A DNA stretch of 61,865 bases from assembly GCF_913053745.1 (NCBI RefSeq), contig NZ_CAJXGF010000005.1, positions 1-61,865 on the forward strand, written 5' to 3'. The notes below the pieces were generated by a model that worked only from the letters and a program-made list of their open reading frames with translations, searched no databases and was not told the origin of the DNA. Source of the stretch: an uncultured Nitratireductor sp. GTDB taxonomy: Bacteria; Pseudomonadota; Alphaproteobacteria; Rhizobiales; Rhizobiaceae. This document shows, piece by piece, positions 42,535 to 52,813 of this stretch. Numbering within the stretch: the stretch's first letter is position 1; every line of letters starts with the position of its first letter. The position numbers were made by a program, and so were the translations under genes.

Positions 42535-44090
42535 TGAACGGCCTCCACGGGGAAAACCGCACCGATATAACTGGAGGAATCCAGCAGCCCCCCCGCCGCC
42601 GCCGCCGCGACGCGAATGAACGGTTCGGGATAGACGCCGAGCAGGATGATCGGAACGCAAAGCAGAACCAGCGAGGTATAGCCGAAACCGGGCCTGCCGA
42701 TCGCCGCTTCGCCGGCGGGAGCCACCTCCTGTCTGTCGCGCCAGATCGCCAGAATATAAACGCGGCCAAGCGCAATCGTGGTCAACAGCCCGGTCAGCAG
42801 GATCGCGAAGGAGAGCCATGGCCATCCCGCCTCCAGCGAAGCCCTGACGAGCAGAACCTTCGGCCAAAGTCCGGACGCGGGCGGCAATCCCGCGGCGGCG
42901 AGCATCAGGACGAGCGCAAACGCTCCCATAGCGGGATAGGAACGGTAAAGTCCGCCGAGTTCATGCAGCGAATAGCTTCCGCCCAATCCCTTCATGACAC
43001 CGGCCAGGAGATAAAGAGCCGTCATCGCAAGAACCGAATGGAAGGCATAAAGTATGGTGCCGGTCAGCCCGGTTTCGGTTCCCAATGCGAGACCCGCAAG
43101 CATCACGCCGACGCCCGAGATCACCACGAAGCCCAACACCCGGCGTATATCCGATTGCGCGATTGCTCCCATGATGCCGAGCACCATTGTGCCCGCGGCC
43201 ACCCAGGCGATGACGCCGGAAAGCTCCGCCCGCTCGACGGGGAAAAGCATCACCAGGACACGCAGCAGCGCATAGACGCCCACCTTCGTCAGAACGCCGC
43301 CGAACAGTGCTGCCGTGACAATGCGTGGCGTGTGGTAGGACGCCGGCAGCCAGAAATTCACCGGGAACGCGGCGGCTTTCATTCCGAAGGCGAGCAGATA
43401 AAGCACAGCCAGCGTCATCAGCGGGCCGGTCTCGCGCATGGCCTCCGCCTTGCGTGCGATATCGGCCATGTTGAGCGTTCCGAACGTGCCGTAAAGATAC
43501 GCCGTTGCCGTCAGGAACAACGTCGTGCCCACCAGATTCAGGATGGCATATTTGGTCGCGCCGTCGAGCTGGCGTTCGGTCGATCCGAGGATCAGGAGAC
43601 CGAAAGACGAAATCAGAAACACCTCGAACCAGACATAGAGGTTGAAGATATCGCCGGTGAGAAACGATCCGCCGACACCTGCCATCAAAAGCATCACGAA
43701 CGGATAGAATCCGTAGCGCCGGCCGGTCGTGCCGATGTCTTTCATCGCATAGAGTGCACAAACGCTGGCAACCAGCATTGCGACGAAGGAAAGCGACGCG
43801 CCAAGTACGTCCGCGGTGAAGGATATGCCGAAGGGCGGCAGCCAGCGCCCCATGGTCATGACCTGAGGTCCATCCGCCAGCACCTGCAGAAGGAGCGCGG
43901 CATTTGCGCCGAGCGTTAAAAGCAGGCCCGCAATCGCGACACTCGCATGCAGCCGGGTTTCGTGACGAACCATGAGCAGAATCGCGCCGAACAGGATCGG
44001 CACGCCGACAGGCGCCACCAGCATCCAGTCGCCCAGCGTCGTTGGCTGGGTCACCATTGCGTTGGAAATATCTATCGATTCAGCGGCCAT
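42531..44090 (-). CDS. mnhD: Mrp/Pha antiporter subunit D
   Basis: 519 residues from ATG 44090. Polytopic, about 14 helices, homologous to the NuoL/M/N proton-pumping subunits of complex I: FLTGDIFNLYVWFEVFLISSFGLL with the conserved membrane Glu, and AAAFPVNFWLPASYHTPRIVTAALFGGVLTKVGVYALLR with the pumping Lys. Starts 7 bp after mnhC. Confidence 0.96.
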   Translation of the reverse strand: MAAESIDISNAMVTQPTTLGDWMLVAPVGVPILFGAILLMVRHETRLHASVAIAGLLLTLGANAALLLQVLADGPQVMTMGRWLPPFGISFTADVLGASLSFVAMLVASVCALYAMKDIGTTGRRYGFYPFVMLLMAGVGGSFLTGDIFNLYVWFEVFLISSFGLLILGSTERQLDGATKYAILNLVGTTLFLTATAYLYGTFGTLNMADIARKAEAMRETGPLMTLAVLYLLAFGMKAAAFPVNFWLPASYHTPRIVTAALFGGVLTKVGVYALLRVLVMLFPVERAELSGVIAWVAAGTMVLGIMGAIAQSDIRRVLGFVVISGVGVMLAGLALGTETGLTGTILYAFHSVLAMTALYLLAGVMKGLGGSYSLHELGGLYRSYPAMGAFALVLMLAAAGLPPASGLWPKVLLVRASLEAGWPWLSFAILLTGLLTTIALGRVYILAIWRDRQEVAPAGEAAIGRPGFGYTSLVLLCVPIILLGVYPEPFIRVAAAAAGGLLDSSSYIGAVFPVEAVQ

Positions 44091-44097
44091 CGGTGTC

Positions 44098-44475
44098 TCA
44101 GTATCCAAGCGGGGGCATCGGTTCACCCTCGGGTTCGGCGACGCGCATTCCATCCGTGTCGTCGGTTCCCAATTCCTGGTAGGCGCGGAACGCCAGAACC
44201 AGCAGGAAGGCAAACAACGAGAACGAAATCACGATCGCCGTCAGCACCAGCGCCTGTGGCAGTGGATTGGCCGTTGCCACTTCGGGTGTTTGCAGGGCTT
44301 CGGGGATGATCGGCGGCACCTCCCGTGTCAGCCTGCCAGCCGTGAAGATCGAAAGGTTCACCGCATTGCCGAAGATCGAGACCCCCAGCAGAATGCGGAT
44401 GATGTGCTTCGAAAGCATGAGATAGATGGCAACGGCGAAGAACACGCCGACCACGAAGGAGAGAGCGACTTCCAT
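44098..44475 (-). CDS. mnhC: Mrp/Pha antiporter subunit C
   Basis: 125 residues from ATG 44475, overlapping the mnhB stop (TAATG). Three helices of the NuoK type: VGVFFAVAIYLMLSKHIIRILLGVSIFGNAVNL and PLPQALVLTAIVISFSLFAFLL. The C-terminal 25 residues are an acidic, Pro-rich tail. Confidence 0.95.
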   Translation of the reverse strand: MEVALSFVVGVFFAVAIYLMLSKHIIRILLGVSIFGNAVNLSIFTAGRLTREVPPIIPEALQTPEVATANPLPQALVLTAIVISFSLFAFLLVLAFRAYQELGTDDTDGMRVAEPEGEPMPPLGY

Positions 44476-44894
44476 TATCCATGCTCCCTTTCTTCCAGGG
44501 CGAGCGCAACCGACGTGATCGAGCCGAGAACGACAAGGTAAACGCCGATATCGAAGAACAGCACCGTAGAGAGGTCCACCGGAACGCCGAGGACGCTGAC
44601 CTTGATCCACAGACCCGTCATGAACGGAACGTTGAAGACGACGGAAAGCCAGCCGGAAATCGCCGCAACGAGCAAGCCGAAACCCGATATCGCCATCGGG
44701 TGAAAATAGAGTGATCGACGCACCGGCGAAACGCCACAGGCAACGCCGTAGATCGCGAAGGCTGACGCGGCGATCAGCCCGCCGATGAACCCGCCGCCCG
44801 GTTCATTGTGCCCACGCAACAGCACGAACACTGAGAACAGGACCATCAGGCTCGTGAGATAGGGCGCGACGGTGCGGAAGATGAGCGTGCGCAT
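44475..44894 (-). CDS. mnhB: Mrp/Pha antiporter subunit B
   Basis: 139 residues, four helices. Signature [25 protein letters not shown] and [12 protein letters not shown]. Encoded separately from subunit A: the mnhA stop is one base before this ATG, so this is the seven-gene form and not the fused A-B type. Confidence 0.95.
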   Translation of the reverse strand: MRTLIFRTVAPYLTSLMVLFSVFVLLRGHNEPGGGFIGGLIAASAFAIYGVACGVSPVRRSLYFHPMAISGFGLLVAAISGWLSVVFNVPFMTGLWIKVSVLGVPVDLSTVLFFDIGVYLVVLGSITSVALALEEREHG

Positions 44895-44895
44895 C

Positions 44896-47241
44896 TCAAC
44901 CCTCCTCTTTGTTTTCGGTCAACGGCTTGGCGCTACGGATGCGCACCAGCGCCAGAATCGCCAGACCCGCGATCATCACCACGGCGATCTCGCCCAGCGT
45001 ATCTGTCCCGCGGAAGTCGACGAGGATGACGTTCACGATGTTGCGGCCATGGGCGATGACCCGCGAATATTGCGAGAAGAAGTCGCTCAGCTCGGTGTTG
45101 AAAGGCACCTGCGTCACGCGCAGAAGCATCAGTCCGAGTGCCGCGCCACACGTTCCGGCAACGGCCACGTCGAGGATCTTTTCGCCTGTCGGGCGATGAT
45201 CCGTCGGCGAAAGCCGCAGGCGCGTCATGACCAGCGCCAGGATGACCACTGAAAGCGTCTCCACCATGAATTGGGTGAAGGAGAGATCCGGCGCTCCCAG
45301 AAGCATGAAGATCAGTGCCACGGCAAATCCCTGAATGCCGAGCGAGACGATCGCCGTCAGTCGATCGCGCGCGTAGATGACCGCTCCAAGCCCTATGAGG
45401 CCAATGAGTAGCACCGTCCACTCGTAGAAAGGCATTCTCGGCAGCGTTGGCGCCGCCGGCCATTCGTCATAGAGGCCCATCGGAATCAGCAAGGCGGCAG
45501 CGACCGCGATGAAGGTCGCGGTCATGTAATAATCGAGGCGCCCGCTCTGAATGAGATTGGTCACGCGGAAGGACAAACGTGTCAGGCCCCGCAACACCTG
45601 GTCGAAGCCCTTGTCCGGCCCCCATCCGATCGCGTTGAGCACGCCGGCCATCGCCGCGCGCCCCTGCCCCAGCATGACAAACACGAGAACGCCGAGCGCC
45701 ACCGTCACCATCGACAATGCCAGGGGCATGCCGATATGCGGTACGGTCGAGATCGTCACCGTAACCGGTTCGCCGAGAACCGCGGTCGACATCGGGCTGC
45801 TGACGAGCTCGTGGCTTACGCCCGAGAGCAGCGCCGCGATCAGCCCCAGCCCGCCCAGAACGAGCGGCCCGAGCCAGAGCAGGACCGGTCCTTCATGTGC
45901 ATGTTTGGGCGTTTCGACCTTTGCGCCGATAAACGGCTTCAGCGCCACGGCAAAGCCGATTGCGAACATCAGGCCGTTGCCGACGAGCGCCACAAGCGTC
46001 AAGAGCGTGGTCCAGCCAGTGGCGAAACCGAGGCCCGCATAGATTTCTTCCTTGGCGAGGAAGCCGAAGAACAACGGAACGCCGCCCATCGATGCCGCAG
46101 CCAGGACGGCAGCCGTAAAGGTGACCGGCATCGCTTTGCGCAGACCGCCCAGTTTCGTGATGTCGCGCGTGCCGGATTCGTGGTCCACCAGCCCCGCCAC
46201 CATGAAGAGCGCGCCCTTGAACATGGAGTGTGCCACCAGATAGAGCACGGCCGCCTCGACGGCCTTTTCCGACCCGACGCCCGTCAGCATGACCAGCAGA
46301 CCGAGCGACGCCACGGTTGTGTAGGCCAGCATCAGCTTCAGATCGGTCTGGCGCATTGCCAAAAGCGTGCCGACGATCAGCGTCGCGCCGCCAAAAATGG
46401 GCAGGATCGTTTCCCATGCTGCCGTGTCGCCAAGCACCGGATTGAGGCGCATCAGAAGATAGACGCCGGCCTTCACCATCGTGGCCGAGTGCAGATAGGC
46501 TGAAACCGGCGTGGGCGCTTCCATCGCATTGGGAAGCCAGAAATGGAACGGAAACTGCGCCGACTTCGTGAACGCACCGCCGAGTATCAAAAGCAGCGCT
46601 GCCATGTAAAGCGGTGCGTCACGCAAGGCACCTTCGCTCGCGAGCAGCGCCGACATGGACGTGGCATCCGTCGCGCCCCAGATCACCAAGAGGCCGGCCA
46701 GAAGAGAAAGCCCGCCAAGTCCCGTCACCACCAAAGCCTGCAAGGCCGCGCGCCGCGAGGCTTCGCGCGAATGATCGAAGCCGATCAGCAGAAACGAGGT
46801 GATGGAGGTCAATTCCCAGAAAACGAAAAGCGTCAGGAAGGAATCGGCAACCACCAGACCCAGCATGGACCCCATAAACATCAGTATGAACGAGAAAAAC
46901 CGTCCCTGATGCTCGTGCCCTTTCAGGTAACCGCCCGCATAAAGCACGATCAACGTGCCGATGCCCGTGATCAGCAACGCGAAAGTGACGGAAAGACCGT
47001 CTAGAAACCAGGAAAAATCGACCGAAAGGCTGGGGATCCATGCATAACCGCCCGCCAGCGTCTCGCCGCCGGAGATCGCTCCGACAAAGCCGGAAAAATG
47101 CAAAAAGATGAGAGCGGGTGCGATGGCCAGCACCCAGGCGGCATTGTGATGCAGCGCTCTTGTCAGGGCTGGCGCGATGGCGGCGGCTGCGAACGGCAGC
47201 AACAGAGTGAGAAATGTCAGCCACTGGCCGTCTGCCGTCAT
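44896..47241 (-). CDS. mnhA: Mrp/Pha antiporter subunit A
   Basis: 781 residues, about 20 helices. The N-terminal NuoL-like part carries [25 protein letters not shown] and [36 protein letters not shown] with the membrane Glu/Lys residues. The C-terminal MbhD/MbhE-like region (about 620-775) has [39 protein letters not shown] and [20 protein letters not shown]. First gene of the seven-gene antiporter operon, which exports Na+ or K+ in exchange for protons and supports pH and salt tolerance. Confidence 0.96.
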   Translation of the reverse strand: MTADGQWLTFLTLLLPFAAAAIAPALTRALHHNAAWVLAIAPALIFLHFSGFVGAISGGETLAGGYAWIPSLSVDFSWFLDGLSVTFALLITGIGTLIVLYAGGYLKGHEHQGRFFSFILMFMGSMLGLVVADSFLTLFVFWELTSITSFLLIGFDHSREASRRAALQALVVTGLGGLSLLAGLLVIWGATDATSMSALLASEGALRDAPLYMAALLLILGGAFTKSAQFPFHFWLPNAMEAPTPVSAYLHSATMVKAGVYLLMRLNPVLGDTAAWETILPIFGGATLIVGTLLAMRQTDLKLMLAYTTVASLGLLVMLTGVGSEKAVEAAVLYLVAHSMFKGALFMVAGLVDHESGTRDITKLGGLRKAMPVTFTAAVLAAASMGGVPLFFGFLAKEEIYAGLGFATGWTTLLTLVALVGNGLMFAIGFAVALKPFIGAKVETPKHAHEGPVLLWLGPLVLGGLGLIAALLSGVSHELVSSPMSTAVLGEPVTVTISTVPHIGMPLALSMVTVALGVLVFVMLGQGRAAMAGVLNAIGWGPDKGFDQVLRGLTRLSFRVTNLIQSGRLDYYMTATFIAVAAALLIPMGLYDEWPAAPTLPRMPFYEWTVLLIGLIGLGAVIYARDRLTAIVSLGIQGFAVALIFMLLGAPDLSFTQFMVETLSVVILALVMTRLRLSPTDHRPTGEKILDVAVAGTCGAALGLMLLRVTQVPFNTELSDFFSQYSRVIAHGRNIVNVILVDFRGTDTLGEIAVVMIAGLAILALVRIRSAKPLTENKEEG

Positions 47242-47557
47242 GAACTCTCCCCAATTAACTCAGTGTTTCAAGACACTTTTTAGAAAACTTAAGGTCACAT
47301 AAACACTCGTTCTGAGCATCACAAGGCGTAAACCGGTCCCCAGGGCGCGATGAAATGCCGCCATTCACAAGAGATTGCCAACTTAAACCACCCATGGCGC
47401 AAGATGCAAAATCATGTATCGGACACGGTCACCGTCATCGCTGTTGCGCAAAAAATCTCGAAAGGTCATTGCCATACCGCGCTTGCCCGGGACATGAATG
47501 GCGACAAACTTCGCAGCGTGCCGCGCACGCCCTTGCAGACATCCACAAGGCAGATCC
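47242..47557. other. Divergent promoter region between mnhA and ptrB
   Basis: 316 bp with no convincing gene. The mnhA-proximal 80 bp (about 47260-47330) is AT-richer and probably holds the antiporter promoter. The ptrB ribosome site (AAGGCAG) is at its far end. No RNA gene, strong hairpin or repeat was seen. Confidence 0.5.
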
Positions 47558-49666
47558 ATGACTTCCAAACCGTTCGCCACGAACGCCGCAATCCCCTCGC
47601 CCCGCACCCACGCGGTCAAGGACACGCGCCACGGCATTGAGCGTATGGACGAGTATGCCTGGATGCGTGCCGACAACTGGCAGGAGGTTCTGCGCGACCC
47701 GAGCGTGCTTGCAGATGACATCCGCGCCCACCTCGAAGCCGAGAACGCTTATCAGGCGGCCCTGATGGCCGATACGGAAGATCTTCAAAAGACCCTCGTT
47801 GCCGAGATGCGCGGCCGTATCAAGGAAGACGAGACATCGGTGCCCGCCAAGGACGGACCGTTCGCCTATGCCGCGGGCTTTCGCACCGGTGGCGAATATC
47901 CACGCTTTTTCCGCCTGCCGCGGGCCGGGGGCTCGGAAGAAACGCTGCTGGATGGCGACAAGGAAGCCGAAGGCAAGAGCTATTTCCGCGTCGGCGGTGT
48001 CGATCACTCACCCGATCACAAACGCCTTCTGTGGGGCCATGACGACAAAGGCTCCGAACTCTTCACCATCAGCGTGCGGGACCTGGCCACCGGCGAGGAT
48101 CTCGCCGACACGGTCGGCGAAACCGGTGGTGGCGGCGTCTGGGATGCCGCAAGCAGCGGCTATTTCTACACGCGCCTCGATGAAAACCATCGTCCCTCCA
48201 AGGTGTTTTATCACCGCGTCGGCGCCACTCCCTCGGATGATCGCCTGATCTACGAGGAGGTCGATCCCGGCTTCTTCGTCGGTGTCTCCGGCAGCCGCAC
48301 GCAGGACTGGATCTACATTTCCGCCCACGATCATGAGACGTCGGAGTGCCACATTCTGCCGGCCAACGATCCGAACGCCGCTCCGCGCCTGGTCGCACCA
48401 CGCGAAACCGGTCTGCAATACGACCTCGAGGAAGGCGGCGACGTCTTCTTCATCCTTACCAACGCAGACGGCGCCAAGGACTTCAAGATCGTAACCGCGC
48501 CTGTCGGCGATCCCTCGCGCACAAACTGGCAGGAATTGGTGCCTCATGAACCTGGACGCTTGATCCTAGCCATCACGGCCTTCGCAGATTACCTGGTTCG
48601 CCTCGAGCGCAAGGACGGCCTGCCGCGCATCGTGATCCGCAACCGCACCGACGGATCCGAGCACACGATCGCCTTCGATGAAGAGGCTTATTCGCTGGGA
48701 CTTCAGGGATCTTACGAATACGAAACCGACACGCTCCGTTTCTCCTACTCCTCGATGACCACGCCCGAGCAGGTGTTCGACTACGACATGCGCGCCCGTA
48801 CGCGCACCCTGCTCAAGACACAGGAGGTTCCCTCCGGCCACAGCCCGGACGACTACGTCACCCGCCGTCTCATGGCGCCTGCGCCCGATGGAGAACTGGT
48901 GCCCGTGTCGCTGGTCTATCGCAGGGGGATCGCGCTGGACGGTTCCGCCCCCTGCCTTCTCTACGGCTACGGAGCCTATGGCATGGCCATGCCGGCCGCC
49001 TTCAACACCAATTGCCTGTCGCTGGTCGATCGCGGCTTCGTCTACGCCATTGCCCACATTCGCGGCGGCAAGGAAAAGGGCTATGCCTGGTACGAAGACG
49101 GGAAGCGTGAAAAGAAGGCCAACACCTTCACCGATTTCATCGCAGCCGCGCGCCACCTTGTCGCCGAGGGCTATACCAGCCACGACCGCATTGTGGCCGA
49201 AGGTGGGTCTGCCGGCGGCATGCTCATGGGTGCCGTGGCCAACCTGGCACCGGAGGCTTTCGGCGGTATCGTCGCCGCGGTGCCCTTCGTCGATGTGCTT
49301 AACACAATGCTCGATGACACGCTGCCGCTCACCCCGCCTGAATGGCCCGAATGGGGCAACCCAATCGCCTCGCGTGAGGATTACGACACCATCGCCGCCT
49401 ATTCGCCCTACGACAATGTGGACGCAAAGGTCTATCCGCCCATCCTGGCGCTTGCCGGCCTGACCGACCCGCGTGTCACCTATTGGGAACCGGCCAAATG
49501 GGTGGCGCGCCTTAGGGAGCGCAAGGACGGCGACAATCCGGTTCTTCTGAAAACCAATCTCGATGCCGGACACGCCGGGGCCTCGGGCCGCTTCTCGCGG
49601 CTCGAGGAAAAAGCGCTGACCTATGCTTTCGTGCTGAAGGTCACCGGGAAGATGGATAGCCGTTAG
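47558..49666 (+). CDS. ptrB: Oligopeptidase B (S9A serine peptidase)
   Basis: 702 residues from ATG 47558, preceded by AAGGCAG; the frame extends upstream to 47498 without family-like sequence. N-terminal beta-propeller (about 80-410), then the alpha/beta hydrolase domain. Catalytic Ser in EGGSAGGMLMG, Asp in LAGLTDPRVTYWEP, His in DAGHAGASGRF. Cleaves peptides after basic residues in the cytoplasm. The 3' end overlaps the convergent dihaem cytochrome gene by 26 bp. Confidence 0.95.
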   Translation: MTSKPFATNAAIPSPRTHAVKDTRHGIERMDEYAWMRADNWQEVLRDPSVLADDIRAHLEAENAYQAALMADTEDLQKTLVAEMRGRIKEDETSVPAKDGPFAYAAGFRTGGEYPRFFRLPRAGGSEETLLDGDKEAEGKSYFRVGGVDHSPDHKRLLWGHDDKGSELFTISVRDLATGEDLADTVGETGGGGVWDAASSGYFYTRLDENHRPSKVFYHRVGATPSDDRLIYEEVDPGFFVGVSGSRTQDWIYISAHDHETSECHILPANDPNAAPRLVAPRETGLQYDLEEGGDVFFILTNADGAKDFKIVTAPVGDPSRTNWQELVPHEPGRLILAITAFADYLVRLERKDGLPRIVIRNRTDGSEHTIAFDEEAYSLGLQGSYEYETDTLRFSYSSMTTPEQVFDYDMRARTRTLLKTQEVPSGHSPDDYVTRRLMAPAPDGELVPVSLVYRRGIALDGSAPCLLYGYGAYGMAMPAAFNTNCLSLVDRGFVYAIAHIRGGKEKGYAWYEDGKREKKANTFTDFIAAARHLVAEGYTSHDRIVAEGGSAGGMLMGAVANLAPEAFGGIVAAVPFVDVLNTMLDDTLPLTPPEWPEWGNPIASREDYDTIAAYSPYDNVDAKVYPPILALAGLTDPRVTYWEPAKWVARLRERKDGDNPVLLKTNLDAGHAGASGRFSRLEEKALTYAFVLKVTGKMDSR

Positions 49667-50573
49667 ATTTTCCCGGCACCGCCTTCAGATAGGCCGCGAT
49701 GGCATCGCGATCGTCCTTGGAAAGCTGGGCCATGTTCTTTTGAACGGAGACCATGGCTCCCCCGACCGAATCGAATTCAGGCGTAAACCCGCTCTCCAGA
49801 TAGTAGGCGATGTCGCCGGCAGACCAGGAATCGATCCCGCCATCGCCGGATGTGACGTTGGGCACGATGCCCTCGCCTTCCGCCGAGACGGCGCCGGCGA
49901 GCCATTGATCGTAAAGCTGTCCGCCGGCGAAATTTCGCGGCGTATGGCACTCCCCGCAATGGCCGGCGCCCTCCACGAGATACTGCCCGCGCCTTTCGGC
50001 CTCCGCTGCGTCGTCCCCCAGCGCAACGACAGGTGTCTCGTGCATGAAGGCGAGCTTCCAAAGCCCGATGCCCCGGCGCACGGTAAAGGGAAACGAAAGC
50101 TGGTGCGCGCCGGCATCGCCTTCCACTACGGGCAGCGTCTGGATGAAAGCGAAGAGATCGTTCACATCCGCTCGCGACATCCGGGCATAGGAAGGATACG
50201 GAAACGCCGGATAATAGTGTTCGCCGGAGGGAGAGACACCGTGCAGCATGGCGTTGGCGAAATCCGTGTCGCTCCAGCCGCCGATACCGTCTTGCGGATG
50301 CGGCGAGATGTTGGGAGCCACGAAGGTGCCGAAATCGGATTTCAGTTCCACCCCGCCGGCAAGTTCCAGCCGCGCATCGCCATCGGCACCGGGTCGCGCG
50401 TGACATGACGCGCAGCCGCCGGCCCAGAAGACCTGTTCACCGCGCTCCGCGCTCGGCTCCCGCTTCGCATCGGGAACGCCGGCCTCCAGGGAGGTCGGCG
50501 CGCTCAGAAACCAGAATGCCACCCCACCGCCCACGACAGCAACGAGAGCAGCGGTCAGCAATGTCTTCTTCAT
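49641..50573 (-). CDS. Dihaem c-type cytochrome
   Basis: 310 residues. N-terminal signal/anchor helix (about 4-24). Two haem c attachment motifs: CASCH (about 54-58) and CGECH (about 206-210), each in a cytochrome c class I-like domain. APNISPHPQDGIGGWSDTDFANAMLHG and VPNVTSGDGGIDSWSAGDIAYYLESGFTPE are typical of the subunits that pass electrons from periplasmic dehydrogenases (alcohol, gluconate or sulfite type) to the respiratory chain. No dehydrogenase is adjacent, so the donor is unknown. Depends on the Ccm system encoded earlier in the window. The c'-type cytochrome gene lies 37 bp upstream on the same strand. Confidence 0.9.
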   Translation of the reverse strand: MKKTLLTAALVAVVGGGVAFWFLSAPTSLEAGVPDAKREPSAERGEQVFWAGGCASCHARPGADGDARLELAGGVELKSDFGTFVAPNISPHPQDGIGGWSDTDFANAMLHGVSPSGEHYYPAFPYPSYARMSRADVNDLFAFIQTLPVVEGDAGAHQLSFPFTVRRGIGLWKLAFMHETPVVALGDDAAEAERRGQYLVEGAGHCGECHTPRNFAGGQLYDQWLAGAVSAEGEGIVPNVTSGDGGIDSWSAGDIAYYLESGFTPEFDSVGGAMVSVQKNMAQLSKDDRDAIAAYLKAVPGKSNGYPSSR

Positions 50574-50610
50574 AACAATCCCAAGTGCACGGGTCTACAA
50601 GTGTACTGGC

Positions 50611-51060
50611 TCAGTTGTTCTGCACACGGAAATTCTCGTGGCAGCTTCTGCAATTGCCGAGAACCGGCCCGATCGCTGCCTGGAATGCTGCCAGATCGGC
50701 CGGACCGTCCTTGCCCGAGGCTTCGACGGCGGCTGCGGTATCGGTCATGTACTTATCGAGCGCCGCCTGAAAGCCCTCCGCATCTTCCCACACGGCCGGT
50801 GCGGCAGTGGTATCGCCGTCGCCCGAGCCCTCGGGAAAGAAGTCGCCGAAGGATTTCGCGCTCGCGTTCAACGTCAGGATCGCCGCCTTGGCGATGGCCG
50901 GATTGTAATCCAGTTCCCCCTTCATCATTGCACCGGCGAGGCCGGCGGAAGCGGCATTCGCCTGCATGATGGCCTTGCGCACGGCAACCGGATCGTCCGC
51001 GGCGGCAACACCCGAAACGGACAGGCAGACTGCGGAAATGGCAAGTGCGATTCTTCTCAT
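50611..51060 (-). CDS. Cytochrome c'/c556-type cytochrome
   Basis: 149 residues. Signal peptide (about 1-20, ending VAAADD), then a four-helix bundle with the haem site CRSCH near the C-terminus (residues about 138-142), the class II cytochrome c layout. PVAVRKAIMQANAASAGLAGAMMKG is the typical first helix. Electron transfer or NO binding are known roles in the family; which applies here cannot be read. Probably co-transcribed with the dihaem cytochrome. Confidence 0.9.
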   Translation of the reverse strand: MRRIALAISAVCLSVSGVAAADDPVAVRKAIMQANAASAGLAGAMMKGELDYNPAIAKAAILTLNASAKSFGDFFPEGSGDGDTTAAPAVWEDAEGFQAALDKYMTDTAAAVEASGKDGPADLAAFQAAIGPVLGNCRSCHENFRVQNN

Positions 51061-51162
51061 GTGATCCCTCCGGTGATTTGCTCGAACAATACCCCGACCA
51101 ACGCTCTTGGCCCAAAAATATTCCGGAAAGCGCGCTCACGGTTTCGTGAAGGTACGAATCGA

Positions 51163-51187
51163 AAAGGCCCGGCATGGCCGGGCCTTT
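51163..51187. terminator. Hairpin terminator after the superoxide dismutase gene
   Basis: AAAGGCCCGG (51163-51172) and CCGGGCCTTT (51178-51187) form a perfect 10-bp stem with a CATGG loop. Read on the minus strand it ends CCGGGCCTTTTCG, a short T run. It lies 45 bp beyond the stop codon of sodB. Confidence 0.75.
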
Positions 51188-51231
51188 GGTACAGGTCGAA
51201 GCTGTACTGATTGTGAAACCCGAAAGGGAAA

Positions 51232-51831
51232 TCACGAAGCCTGTTCGTAGAGCTCCAGAACGTAATCCCAATTGATCAGGCTATCGACGAACGCCTCGAG
51301 ATACTTCGGACGCGCGTTGCGATAGTCGATGTAATAGGAATGCTCCCACACGTCGACGCCCAGGATCGGCGATGCATCGTGAATCAGCGGGTTCTCGCCG
51401 TTCGGCGTTTTCATGATCTCAAGCTTGCCGTTCTTGACGGCGAGCCAAGCCCAGCCCGAACCGAACTGCGTGGTGCCTGCGTTGATGAAATCGGCGCGAA
51501 ACTTGTCGTAACCGCCCAGGTCGCTGTCGACCGCCTTGGCGAGTGCGCCCGGCAGGCTCTTTCCGCCGCCATCCTTCTTCATCCATTTCCAGAAATGGAC
51601 GTGGTTGTAGTGCTGAGCGGCGTTGTTGAACAGGCCAGCATTCTTGCCGTGAGACTGCTTGACCACGTCCTCGAGAGACAAGCCGTCCATGCCAGCTTCC
51701 GCCGCAAGCTTGTTGCCATTGTCGACATAGGCCTTGTGGTGCTTGTCGTGATGGTACTCCAGCGTTTCCTTCGACATGAAGGGCTGCAGTGCCTCGTAAT
51801 CGTAAGGCAGATCCGGCAGTTCAAAAGCCAT
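51232..51831 (-). CDS. sodB: Superoxide dismutase, Fe/Mn family
   Basis: 199 residues. Metal ligands visible: His27 (ETLEYHHDKHH), His77 (AAQHYNHVHFW), and Asp and His in DVWEHSYYIDY. The GSGWAWL motif and the overall length are typical. Fe versus Mn cannot be settled from sequence; the name follows the Fe-type alphaproteobacterial enzymes. Disposes of superoxide in the cytoplasm. Single gene with its own terminator. Confidence 0.95.
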   Translation of the reverse strand: MAFELPDLPYDYEALQPFMSKETLEYHHDKHHKAYVDNGNKLAAEAGMDGLSLEDVVKQSHGKNAGLFNNAAQHYNHVHFWKWMKKDGGGKSLPGALAKAVDSDLGGYDKFRADFINAGTTQFGSGWAWLAVKNGKLEIMKTPNGENPLIHDASPILGVDVWEHSYYIDYRNARPKYLEAFVDSLINWDYVLELYEQAS

Positions 51832-51934
51832 GGTGGTAAACTCCCTCGTACAGGTGGTTGAAATCAGCAGGACGCAGATGGGGTTGCGCCTTCAGTGAGA
51901 CAATACCCATCGCTCCCGATTGTTCCCGCGCGTG

Positions 51935-52813
51935 TCAGGCAGGCAGCCCGGAATGGGCCCATTCCCAATAAAGGTCGCGCGCTTTTTTGGCCACAGGCCC
52001 CGCCTGATAATTCTGCCCCTCGACCTTGCTGACCGGCACGACCTTGGAGTGATTGCCGGAAGAGAACACCTCGTCCGCATCGAGGAAATCCTTCACCGAA
52101 AGCGTTTTCTCCACCACCTCGATGCCGGCCTCCCGCAGAAGCGTGATCACACGGCTGCGCGTGATGCCCGAGAGGAACGTGCCGTTCGGCGCCGGCGTGA
52201 AAACCACACCGTCCTTTACCATGAAGATGTTGGAGCTGCCGGTTTCGGCCACATTGCCGAGCATGTCGAGCACCAGCGCATTGTCGTAGCCACGGCTGCG
52301 GGCTTCCATGATCGCGCGGCCATTGTTGGGATAGAGGCACCCCGCTTTCGCATTGGTGGGCGCTGTCTCCAGGGTCGGTCGGCGGAACGGCGAAACGGTT
52401 ACGGAAAATCCGGACGGCTCCAGCATCGGCGCTTCATAGAGGCATAGACAAAACCGGCTTGAATCCGGGTCTGCCGGCACGCCCATATAGCCGCCATGCT
52501 CACCCCAATACATGGGGCGGATATAAACTGCCGTTTTGCCGTCGAATTTCTTGAGCCCGTCTTGGGTAAGGCCCATGATCTCGTCATCCGAAACCTTCGG
52601 TGTGAGCCCGAGATTGGCCGCCGATGCATTCACACGCTTGGCATGTAGATCGAGGTCGGGAGCGACATTCTCGAACCAGCGGGCACCGTCGAAGACGGTG
52701 GAGCCGAGCCACATGGCATGACTGCGCGGACCGATGAGCGGTACATTCCCCTCGTGCCAATCGCCATCAACATAGGTCCAGGTCGTCGATTGGACTTCGC
52801 TCACCACGGTCAT
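51935..52813 (-). CDS. ilvE: Branched-chain amino acid aminotransferase (class IV)
   Basis: 292 residues; ATG at 52813 after a GGAAG site. PLP enzyme fold type IV: the start TWTYVDGDWHEGNVPLIGPRSHAMWLGSTVFDGARWF, the PLP lysine in NAKAGCLYPNNGRA, and the phosphate-binding region NVAETGSSNIF with FLSGITRSRVI. It moves the amino group between branched-chain amino acids and 2-oxoglutarate. Related class IV enzymes (D-amino acid transaminase, aminodeoxychorismate lyase) are the alternatives; the length and motifs favour IlvE-like. Confidence 0.88.
   Translation of the reverse strand: MTVVSEVQSTTWTYVDGDWHEGNVPLIGPRSHAMWLGSTVFDGARWFENVAPDLDLHAKRVNASAANLGLTPKVSDDEIMGLTQDGLKKFDGKTAVYIRPMYWGEHGGYMGVPADPDSSRFCLCLYEAPMLEPSGFSVTVSPFRRPTLETAPTNAKAGCLYPNNGRAIMEARSRGYDNALVLDMLGNVAETGSSNIFMVKDGVVFTPAPNGTFLSGITRSRVITLLREAGIEVVEKTLSVKDFLDADEVFSSGNHSKVVPVSKVEGQNYQAGPVAKKARDLYWEWAHSGLPA

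Noticed and set aside
42600-42867. Upstream extension of the mnhE frame into mnhD
   Set aside because: The extension has no family similarity and would put mnhE inside mnhD. The ATG at 42534 overlapping the mnhD stop is the operon-style start.
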